Below are positions 34,006 through 43,013 of a DNA stretch of 64,000 nt, piece after piece (position 1 is the stretch's first letter; each line of letters starts with the position of its first letter). The position numbers and the translations under genes were made by a program. Under the pieces are notes generated by a model. The model saw nothing but the letters and a program-made list of their open reading frames with translations. It searched no databases and was not told where the DNA came from. Source of the stretch: Sanguinoderma infundibulare (lineage: Eukaryota > Basidiomycota > Agaricomycetes > Polyporales > Polyporaceae); contig JAVLRN010000010.1 in NCBI GenBank assembly GCA_032821775.1, forward strand, positions 434,001 through 498,000, read 5' to 3'.

Positions 34006-34343
34006 TGTGGAAGGTCTGATGCGAGCGGGAGCGAGCAGCTCAGTCAGGGAACAAAAGACTGTATTTAGGCATGTAAATACCTGATGCGAGCGGGAGCGAG
34101 CAGCTACATCAAGACAGCGTGAGTACGAACATAAGTACGTAAAGATCGTGGGGAGCGCACCTCAGTCAGGGAACAAAAGACTGAGGTGCTCCGGGTGCGG
34201 GAGAGCGACTATATGAGTAACGACCGGGTGCGGAGGCGGGAGGTACAGTAATGGGAATGGCGCATCAATGTATACTAATAGAGTATAGTAAAGGTCCGAA
34301 AGTGTCAGTACACGTCGGGGACGTCAGCGCTTGTAATCTAACA
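34006..34343 (-). repeat. Right LTR (5' LTR of the Copia element)
   Basis: 338 bp, nearly identical to the left LTR (three transitions and a 3-nt gap). As the 5' LTR it should hold the element promoter, read on the minus strand. It has the same doubled internal motifs. Confidence 0.95.
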
Positions 34344-35273
34344 TAGGGATATCACGACAGTGAGGGATGATTAATCGCCGGCTGCATGGTCAATGCAGGC
34401 TATGTAGCATACACCCACATCGGAATAACTGACACAAGAGAACAGCAGGGGACAGGATTGATTGAAATAGTAGGGTATTTACCCCACTATCACTTTTCAG
34501 AAAACTGGATACAATGATGGGGTTTTGGAAGGAGTTTGCAACCCCCAAACCCCAGGGCGGATCTATGTCCACGCGCTCAACGGCGAAACCTATGAAGGAC
34601 GCACCGCGATGTCCGCAGTTCCATGGGCGACAAGTCCAGTCCGTATGGTCACAATGTACACATGGAGATGCAAGAACAAGCATTTGTACAACTGGAGATT
34701 ACTTTGTCCAACAGAAGTAGCTACCAATCAGAAAACCTCATACATCCCCAGTCTCAGTATAATGAAAGTCGCGCGTACAACTCCAGATTACTCACCTACT
34801 CCGACCCCTGCCATTATCCTCTTCCCCATTACCGACCCAGGAGCACACGCCCGAGACATGCCGAGCGCATATATCCCGACTCCAGCCAGAGCTCCCGTCC
34901 CGATGACATGACACGGAAGACAATCTTGATACTCGGCCTGTGTCAAGATAGCTTCCATCTGAAGGCTCTTTCCAGAGGGCTTGCCAATGCTATCGGACTG
35001 TAAAGCTGACTGTGATGAGGACATTGGGAAGATTCAGCCGAATGGCGATGGCAGTGGGGAACAGAAGAGGTGGGCAGTGTGGATGCTGCCGAAGGCACTC
35101 TCACCATCAGATCCGGTGCTCAGGGACGCGACATGGATGCGACGCTCCTTCCCATGACCCCGTCCCTGATATAGCTCCAAGTCTGCGGCACATTGGGGCT
35201 CCTCACCGCTAACGGACCTCATGTCGTTCACTTAACCTCACGCTTGGATTTGAATACGACGCCCTGGACGACG
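34344..35273. other. Flank between retrotransposon and HMG-CoA lyase relic
   Basis: The first five bases (taggg) are the right half of the imperfect target duplication. Open frames up to about 128 codons on the plus strand (34525-34911) show no family motif. No gene supported. Confidence 0.45.
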
Positions 35274-36540
35274 ATGATCACCAAACACATTGCCCGGTCT
35301 TTGCTAAAGTCTCAAGGCTCTGCTTTCGCTCAACGCACATATGCCACGGAAATCTGTGAGTGCATCTGGATCGTCAAAGTAGGGCCTCGGAATGGTCTGC
35401 AGAATGAGTTGGCAGTTATCCAGACGCAAATGAAGGCAGAACTGGTCAACCGCATCACAGAGGCTGGTATGGACATCGAGTCCGGCAGTCTCGTCAGCCT
35501 GAAGTCGATGCCTCAGGTGAGTCGCATCTGAGTTACATGGCATACGTGAGTTGTTTTGGAGAGGGATCGTGTGGACTGAGAGGTGGTCGCTTGTCAGAAT
35601 GCGTGTGGATACAAGGCCAGATATTCCTACTAACAACTGCATGCATTGGAACGGGCCATGTCTGGACGGACATACGGAGAAATAGGGCGAAATGAAGTGA
35701 TTCGGAGAGTTAGAAATTTGCCAATGCGCTGAACCGAACTTTTGACATGCACAGGAGCTAATACCAGTGTTAGAGGGCTGGAACCGTGGACATCCTAAAG
35801 CAGATGCAAAGGTGGAAAGGACTGCGCTACCCTATCCTCGTTCCCAATCGCAATGGTTTGGAAAGCTTTCTGAATCTTCTCGCTCAGCAACCGAAGGATG
35901 AGGTTCCTTATATGGACGATATTGCTGTCTTCACCGCTGCGTCTGATGCATTCTGCAAGGCAAACACAAACTACACGATTGAGAAATCCCTCACCCGCCT
36001 GAAAAAGGTGACACAACGCGCAGCGAAGAAAGGGCCTCCGTGTTCGTGGGTGAGCTATCTATCCTTCAGTTGTATGGCATTGGTCACTAATAAGTGACCC
36101 AGGAATGTGAGCATCGTGGTTGACTGCCCATACTCCGGAAAGGTTGACCTGGTCAAAGTCCAAGATGTTACCAAATCCCTCCTCGAGATGGGCTGCTACG
36201 AAGTCAGCCTAGGCGACAGTTGAGACTGGGAATCCGACAACGGTCGGAAAGCTGCTCGAAACCATCGTCGGTGGTGGCAGTGACATCTCCCCCTCCCTAC
36301 TCGCCGTGTGTCCTATCTTCCCCCCACTGTAGTTCTCATTCCAAAATATTCTGACATACCATTGACAGGGCTATGTTCATGGGTGTGTCCAATATCCTGG
36401 CCTTCCTCGACTACGGCCTCCACACCTTCGACTCCTTCATGAGCGGCCTCGGCGGTTGCCCCTACTCCCCTGGGGCCATTGGAAACATTGCCACTGAGAA
36501 TGTCCTCTACGCTCTTCGAGCAGCTTCGGCCAGGTGGATG
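35274..36540 (+). pseudogene. Hydroxymethylglutaryl-CoA lyase (leucine breakdown), broken
   Basis: Mitochondrial HMG-CoA lyase cleaves HMG-CoA to acetoacetate and acetyl-CoA. A presequence-like start (MITKHIARSLLKSQGSAFAQ, ATG 35274) is followed by WIVKVGPRNGLQNELAVI; the family has VGPRDG, so the metal-binding Asp is now Asn. Next come LVNRITEAGMDIESGSLVSL, RYPILVPNRNGLESFL, IAVFTAASDAFCKANTNYTI and VDCPYSGKVDLVKVQDVT. MGCYEVSLGDS ends at an in-frame TGA at 36222. The expected His-Cys-His metal segment is absent. The catalytic-cysteine loop SGLGGCPYSPGAIGNIATEN remains near 36440-36500, then the frame runs into a GGATGCATCC repeat. Several independent losses of function. Confidence 0.85.
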
Positions 36541-36701
36541 CATCCTTAGCGGTGGTCATCCGCCCTTTGGGATGCATCCGACCACGGTTGACGGATGCAT
36601 CCCAAAGTTCGATGCATCCCGAAGTTCACGCGCGGCACACGGATTCATACGAGGATGCATCCGTTCACGCGCGGCACACGGATTCATACGAGGATGCATC
36701 C
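36535..36701. repeat. GGATGCATCC palindrome cluster, copy 1
   Basis: At least six ggatgcatcc or gatgcatcc units in 170 bases. Two lie in a 16-bp perfect inverted repeat (36565-36580 with 36592-36607, 11-base loop). Two others belong to a 39-bp tandem duplication (36624-36662 and 36663-36701, identical). The cluster begins exactly where the HMG-CoA lyase relic loses similarity. Confidence 0.85.
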
Positions 36702-37490
36702 ATTCATGAGAGATTAGATAAGATTGTAGGTATCATGCGATTAGATAAGGTATTGTAGGTACCAGGCGGAGGCAGGAACAAGATCAGACGCAGAACACAG
36801 CGGTGGTAGGGGATAGCACAACACGGAGAGATGGCGATGAATGTAAAAGGTGATGATAATTGTCGAAGCGAGTCGCGCAGGGGGATTAAGGGCGATAGGG
36901 AGCAACAGATACGATGGAGATAAGCAGGGGACACAAGCGGAGTGCATGTCGTACGTAGAAGTCGAGCAGAATGGGGTGACAGGAATATAAAAACAGGGAG
37001 AAGTCAGTGTGTGATTGGCAGCATCAATATAAGGAATTTACGAACGTTTCTGAAGAGCGACAAAGTCGAACGCGTGAGAGGCCTGGATGTATCCGGGATA
37101 ACGTTCGGATGCATCTGCCATGCAACCGATGCATCCATGTCGGGGCCTGTTGGATGCGTCCACGCCGGCGCCGATGCATCCCAGTATGCATCCGGCGTCA
37201 CCCATTGGATGCATCTGCGTCGGCAGTCAGAACGTCTAAGGATTCAAATGTTAATGATGGTCGGCACTCTGGTTGGAGCAGTGAGAACATACCGGAGGCG
37301 CAAAGCCACCTGGGATCTCCATTACCAAGGTGCCGACTCAGTCATGATGATCGAATTTTGGGAATTGCGGCTGACGAAAGGAAGGACGAGCAGGAGCGCC
37401 AGGAGCCTGTGCAATGTCATATGACATGCACGACAATCTACAAACGACGACACCCTCTGTGCCCCCACGAACGCGTGACATCTTCAAGCT
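36702..37490. other. Spacer with a looser GATGCATC cluster
   Basis: Contains a near-repeat (agattagataagattgtaggtatc-like, about 36715-36765) and, at 37106-37216, six further gatgcatc-type units with more divergence. No coding sequence recognised. Confidence 0.6.
37106..37216. repeat. GATGCATC cluster, degenerate part
   Basis: Units such as ggatgcatct, cgatgcatcc and ggatgcgtcc recur every 20-30 bases. They appear to be a degraded extension of the cluster at 36535-36701. Confidence 0.6.
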
Positions 37491-37590
37491 AAAACCACAC
37501 CGCGCGAGCCCTAAAGACACAGGTATGAGAAGGACCGCGCGCGCGCGATGTTCAAAGAAGACCGCGGCATACCTGGAGCAAGGCGACGCG
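37491..37590 (-). repeat. Duplicated exon/intron block, copy A
   Basis: Shares about 100 bases with 38882-38980, including the intron-like GTATGCCGCGGTC...GTGTCTTTAG and part of the upstream exon encoding VVLRRVALLQ (VLRSIPLLQ in copy B). Confidence 0.65.
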
Positions 37591-39180
37591 GCGGAGAACA
37601 ACAAAGGTGTTGCCGAGACGAACGCCCCTTGCACTGATGAACGCGAACTTGCGAACGGTGATGACGGCCTGACTCCCGTCGGCGGCGAGCCACCTCACCT
37701 GCGCGCCGTCGAGGGGGACGGGGACGAGGGAGGACGAAAAGGAAGTGGCGCCGGATGAGAATGGGACATTGGGGTCGTGGGTGGAACGCGCTCACCAGCT
37801 CCCAGCGGCCCTCGAGGAAGAGCCCGGGTCTGAGCGGTCCCAGGGACTTGTCTGGGGCGACCCCCGGTGTGTACCCGTTGAAGAACGTCGAGCGCTCGGC
37901 TGGTTCGTGAAGCCTGCGGCGTGCGCGCGCACGAGTCAGCGAGGTACTCGGCGACAACGACGGTGAGGAGGACGCGCACCTGAGCCGGCCTGGGCGGGCG
38001 CGACCGCGACGTTGCGGCCGCTCTTGGGCGGGAGCGTGGGTTTGACGATGAGCGCTTGGGTCGCGTCGGCGGTGTGCCCGAGGAAGTACCACCCGTCGGG
38101 GACCGCGGTCGCGGTCGGGCAGTAGATGCCCACCGGGAAGCTGGACATGTACGGGACCAACTCCACGGCCACCCACCGTCGAGTTTGGTTGGGCAGCGGC
38201 GGCTCGAGTCAGCGGTGGAAAGAGAGAGAGAAGGGGCGGGGGACACTGACTGTCCAAGCAGCGGCGTCATGAACATGTTCACCGTGCCCCTGATCGCGTC
38301 CGGGAGCAGGTCAAAGATCGGGACGACCTCGACGACCTCGACCACACGCCAGTACGCGGACTGGTTCGTCGACGCGATCCACGCCGTCGTGTTCTGGATC
38401 TGGGTGTAGTCCCCGCCCTGTCACAGGAAGTCAGCCTCACACAAATCGCCGCGCAAACGGCCAGTTCCCTACCTCAACAATGTACTTCACGTCGAGCGTC
38501 CGACCCTGGGACGTGCTGATCGTCGTCTGCGTGCTGCCGTGGCCGGCAGTGACGCCCGCGCCCCAGTCCTTGACGGCGAGCTCGAGGCCGGCCTTGACGT
38601 CTTCCTTCACGCTCGTTTCGTTCTCCTGAGGTAAAGAAAATTGCGCCGTCAGCATATAACATCATGTGTCAGAGACAGCAATAGGCAAACGCACGGTGTG
38701 GTTGAGCGCCGCGCCCATGCGCGCGAAGTTCGCGCGGAAGTTCGAGCTGCATGCGAGAACCACTGTACCCGTGAGCGAGACCGCACGCGAGAATCAGAGA
38801 CTGCACGCGAGAGTGAGAAGGCAGACGGGGAGAGGGATAAGACTCGCTGAGCGACGACGGAAAACCGGATGGGGAAGGGTTAAAACCCCACCGCACAAGG
38901 CCTAAAGACACAAGTATGAGAAGGATGACGCGCGCGCAATGTTCAAAAGACCGCGGCATACCTGGAGTAAGGGGATGCTGCGCAGAACGGCGAGCACGCA
39001 CCCTCCTTGAGCATATTGCCCCGCGCGATGTCGTCGATGGAGGTCGTGCTGAGATCGAGATGGCGCAGAGCATGGAACAAGAACGTCGCCAAGTGGTCGT
39101 CGTGCATTCCCCAGCCATAGGTCTTGGTACAGCTCCCCGGGCACGAGGTACGGCTCCGTTGACCATCGAAGGACAAGTCA
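37500..39180 (-). pseudogene. MACPF-like (membrane-attack/perforin family) gene fragments
   Basis: Read leftwards, exons with natural composition and valid splice sites can be chained. VVLACSSNFRANFARMGAAL joins ENETSVKEDVKAGLELAVK through a GTGCGT...CTCAG intron. TISTSQGRTLDVKYIVEVGG is followed by DYTQIQNTTAWIASTNQS, then VVEVVPIFDLLP. A later exon has VAVELVPYMSSFPVGIYCP and PDGWYFLGHTADATQALIV, and another STFFNGYTPGVAPDKSLGPL. The GGDYTQI...W-I-S...VVP-I-LL run is like the C-terminal half of MACPF domains of fungal pore-forming proteins. I could not assemble a full frame, and exon blocks appear duplicated, so I treat it as fragmentary. It may instead be a functional gene with introns I misread. 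Confidence 0.4.
38882..38980 (-). repeat. Duplicated exon/intron block, copy B
   Basis: Partner of 37491-37590. It has the same intron-like core and the same exon edge (cttactccag), with scattered substitutions. Confidence 0.65.
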
Positions 39181-39882
39181 TATCACGGAGGACGGGCGCG
39201 AGGCCGATGGCGATGGAGGGGAGGGTGAGGGCCTTGGTGATGAAATGCCGCGCTCATGCACGCGAAGTTCGCCATCGCTCATGGAGCCCTGAAGCGACTG
39301 CAGAGTCTGTGCGACCTTAGTGCGACCGCAGAGGTCCGGATGACACGGATGCGGAGAGGATGAGGGGGAAAGGGCTAGTGCACTGACTCTGGCCGCATTT
39401 GCGGCAGCCGACCTGATTGCATACAGTAACCTGCAACGACGGGAAGTTAGCAGTTGAGGAGCGCGATCCTCGTTCCACACATACGAACGACCGGATGTAA
39501 AGTTGAAAAGGCAACATGATATTTCATTCAAGAGCCAAGAATTTTGTCGTACGCGTGCGCAGCACTGGGAACGTAAAGGAAGAGGGTCCGAGAAACGAAA
39601 TATGCCGTAGCACCATCAGCGCCGTATATCGATACGGGATAAATGTGACCAAGGGTGAAAACGTGTGTAAAAGGAGGTGCGAGGATACGGTAAGTCTATC
39701 AATGTGAAGAGGAGCACAACGACGAGAAAAGAACATATTCAGAATAGTTTACCTAGGAAGCAACGGAACTTACGCCCATCCAGGGGATATAGTGTCCGAT
39801 GCTCGTGACGCTGCTAGAAGAACGCGGGCACGGAATTGGGATGAGTGACAGGAAGACAACAGTTCAATGGACGATGCGAACC
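39181..39882. other. Possible left edge of the KDZ element
   Basis: About 700 bases with no recognised gene. If the KDZ element ends just beyond its leftmost cargo gene, its terminal repeat should be here. I compared it by eye with 54704-55000 and found no convincing inverted match. Confidence 0.4.
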
Positions 39883-42514
39883 TTAGTTGCGGGCGATGTC
39901 GGTTTGGGAGAGCAAGTCGTACAACCCAGGGCAGGATTCGACGTAGGGCAAACGGAGGACGAGGAGGTTGCACCGATCTACGTCCACGACGATTGGGGAG
40001 TCCACGTCGTACTCCACCCAGCTCACGATCTCTGCATCCCAGCGCTCATACGTGTCGGCATTGTATGCATTGAAGAGCTGGTCGAGCTCCGCGTGGGCCG
40101 TCAAGATGACTTCGTCCGTCGAGCTGGGGATAGACAAAATGCGAACCTTCGCAGCTTGTCCAGTCTGCGATACGGGCGTTAGTAACGGGGCTCAAAGGTC
40201 ATGTTCACGGTACGCACCTCCACGAAGACATGAGCGCTCAGGTACCATGCCTCTGTCGCGTCCGGGTCAGTACAGAGAGGGTCCACTCCAGGGGCTGGCT
40301 TGTCGTAAATGACGTCCTGCATGAAAGACGGCATCTCGTCGTCGACGTTGTCATTGGCTCCCTCGCCGGCGTTGTTGGCAGCTTCGTCGGCGGCGGCTCC
40401 AGCGTCGAGAGTAGCACCCTGTGGTTGGACGTCCAGCTCCTTGTCGGCTGGGCTTGCCACACGCTCGCTGTTATTGCATTCAGTCAGTAAACGACGCAAG
40501 CTACGCAAAGCGAGTGGAGACTCACTTGTCCTGCATGTCGGGGGCGGAGGGCGCGGCGTCCATCTTCGGAGCTGAGGAAGATGCGCCCGAATTGATGATG
40601 GCCAAGAGCTGCGGAATGATGGCGTAGTCCCCTTTGTACTTCTCAACCTCTGCGAAGAAGGTCGCGCGAGTGTCGTTGGGAAGATCTTGGATGCGCTTGC
40701 CCAATGCGACCATTTCATCAAGCAGAAGTTCAGCCGGAGGCTTCGACGGAGGTAGAGCGTTTTCGCGAACGCGCTCTGGTGTACTCTGCTCGGAGTCGGT
40801 GTACCAAGGGGGCCGGCTGAGGTCGTTTGTTTCCAAGGGTGGCTGCCACGAACGGCCGGCTTGGGGGGGCGTAGCTGGTCGGCTTCCCGCGTGCTTGCCC
40901 TTGCGCACGGCGTCAAAAAGCAGGTGGGAGGACCTCTCAGGCGACAGACGGCGCAGACGCTTGTTGGGGCTCGGGCCAAGGAATTCGGATATATTCGTCC
41001 CGAGAGTGCCGTCGCTCGTTGCCGGCGATTTGTCGAACTTGTCGTTGTCGAAGACGAACTCGATATCGTCCTCCTCGCGCTCGCGCTTAACGATCACAGG
41101 GGGGTTTTCTTCGGACGAGCTGATGCTGATGACGCTCGGAGACCGCTGTGCCTCGGTCGTTAGAGACAGTAAGAAGAGCTGAGGGCAGTAAACCGTACCT
41201 CGGTATGCTTCGTCGATTGGCGAGCGCCCCCGGGAGGAGGCAGGCGACGTCGCTCCGGAGGCGAGGGTGTCTCAGGTGCGGGAGATGACGGCTCGGTGTC
41301 CATCCCGTCTTTGTTCGAAGCGCGACTGGCCTATTCAATGGTGAGCAGAAGCGACAACGAGCAACAAAAGCAAACGCCGCTTACCTTCGGGATCTTGGTT
41401 GGCGTCATGTTGGCTAGATCCTCGGCCTGATATAGTCCCCGTTAGTATCTGACGACTGCAAATCAAACGATGAAGAGCTGACCGCCTGACGCTGCAATTC
41501 AGCGGCCTATATGGGGTACGTTATCCGGTAAGCGCATCTGCCACCGTGCAAGGAGAACAGTGGCCATACCTTGTCGAGAGCCGTCATCCGGGCCTTCGAT
41601 CCCAAAGTGTTCGCTCCAGGGGTGGTTTCGCCTTCCGGCTTGCCCATTTGTGATTGGTACTGATGACAGTTGAGCGACGTTCAAATGAGTGCACAGATGA
41701 CTTACCGCCATATGAACCTCTTCTTCAGACCCCCCACTTGCATAGTGTGCCTCGACTTCTTGAGCCCATACGTCAGCCGCCACCTCGGCGTCGTCGGCCA
41801 GGCGGGCGAAACCGGTGGACGTGGTGGAGCGAGCGGGGGCCAAGGACGACGGACTGGCGACGTTCTCAGACGAGGAACCAGTGACGGTGACAGGCTCGGA
41901 CGAGGAACTATCGATGGGCTCCAAGCCCGACGACTTCGAAGGGTCAGTTTGATGCCAGTTACACAAGTGAGCAGGACAGCATTTGCGAACCTTGGCATTC
42001 TTCGCCTGTATCGCCATACAATCCTCGTCACGTTGGCGTTCGATACTGATCTTCAGAGCCTCGGGAACGCGCGGTTGCAGCGGCTTGTACCAGTTGCCGC
42101 AAGTGCTCTCCAAACCGCTTTCGTTGTCCTTGTATTTGCCTTGGCACTGTACGTTCGGTGAGCGATGATGAGCTAGACGAAAGCTTACTAGATGCTCACC
42201 TTGTAAAGGAAGGCGCCCGCACACCAGGGGGCATAACCGGTATGCACCATCCATTGACCCGCGCACTTGCACTTGTCGCACTTGAGGGTGTCACGGCGGG
42301 CGTGGTCATACGGCATGCGATAGTCGAGGTCGAACTTACAGAGGTCGCGCAGGGCTTGACTGTAGGGAGGGCCGGGATTGGCAGAGGAGGGAGAGACAGA
42401 AGACGTCGCCCGAGGGCGAGACGGCGTCGTAGGAAGCCCCGGCGGCGTAGCCGGAGGAGCGCGAGCCGAGGCCCTCGGAGTGACGAACAGCTGGCATGCA
42501 GTCTTCTTGTCCAT
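39883..42514 (-). CDS. KDZ-linked cargo protein A, cysteine cluster, unknown family
   Basis: Not recognised. ATG at 42514 (MDKKTACQLFVTP); stop at 39883. Exon 1 ends with a cysteine cluster: LKCDKCKCAGQWMVHTGYAP followed by WCAGAF. The next exon adds CQGKYKDNESGLESTCGNWY and later KCCPAHLCNWHQ, so about nine Cys/His could bind zinc near residues 70-170. A long Ser/Pro/acidic linker follows, including a basic KRLRRLSPERSSHLLFDAVR stretch. Then comes a helical block VALGKRIQDLPNDTRATFFA followed by EVEKYKGDYAIIPQLLAII. The C-terminal part includes MPSFMQDVIYDKPAPGVDPL, WYLSAHVFVE and a conserved-looking end (WDAEIVSWVEYDVDSPIVVD). About eight exons, all open, so it looks intact. A nucleic-acid-binding role is a guess from the zinc-like cluster. 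Confidence 0.7.
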
Positions 42515-43013
42515 GACGAGGTCGACTGAAAGCAAAGACGAGGATGGAGGATATGAGCAGAGTGAGCGTAGATGCGGGAAGCTGGGATGTGTTGCCGATT
42601 GGGATGCGCCCTCCCTGGCTTTATACAGTCACGGACTTGCGCGGGCGAGGCCTCAAGAATAGACCGCCGGTGCGACCAGAACCCTGTGATTGTTCGGAGA
42701 ACGGAAGGTCAAGCTCTATCCTGGATGAACGGTGGTTTAGCACGTACGTCGTCAAGACAGGCACACCATTGATCTCTCGTGTTGGCCCGATTGGGGGATC
42801 GCGTATCCGGGGCGAGAGTTGCAAGCCTTGATCAATTTAAGTCGCGATCATGTAACCCGATCCTTGCCCGAGACAAAAACATTGACAGGTATAATCGAAC
42901 ATGATTCGAATGGGGGTACACGATGCCTTTGCGCGTGATATATGATTGTCTGAGATGTTCTGTTACTTCGAGGCGCGGTGCGCGGTAGTCTACGAGGAAC
43001 TTATGTTCCGTAT
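42515..43013. other. Spacer between cargo genes A and B
   Basis: 500 bases upstream of gene A and downstream of gene B, both minus strand; expected to hold the promoter of A. No other feature seen. Confidence 0.5.

Larger units (their letters stand above)
29193..34343 (-). mobile_element. Ty1/Copia LTR retrotransposon, 5151 bp, minus strand
   Basis: Two LTRs (29193-29533 and 34006-34343) both begin TGTGGAAGG and end AATCTAACA. In element orientation, order right to left, it carries a primer-binding site next to the right LTR; gag; a zinc knuckle; protease; integrase; reverse transcriptase; RNase H; and a polypurine tract next to the left LTR. Integrase before reverse transcriptase defines Copia. 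Flanking five bases are tgggg and taggg, a one-mismatch duplication. The pol frame carries one nonsense codon (30356) and one frameshift (about 29832), so this copy cannot make a full polyprotein by itself. Confidence 0.95.
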
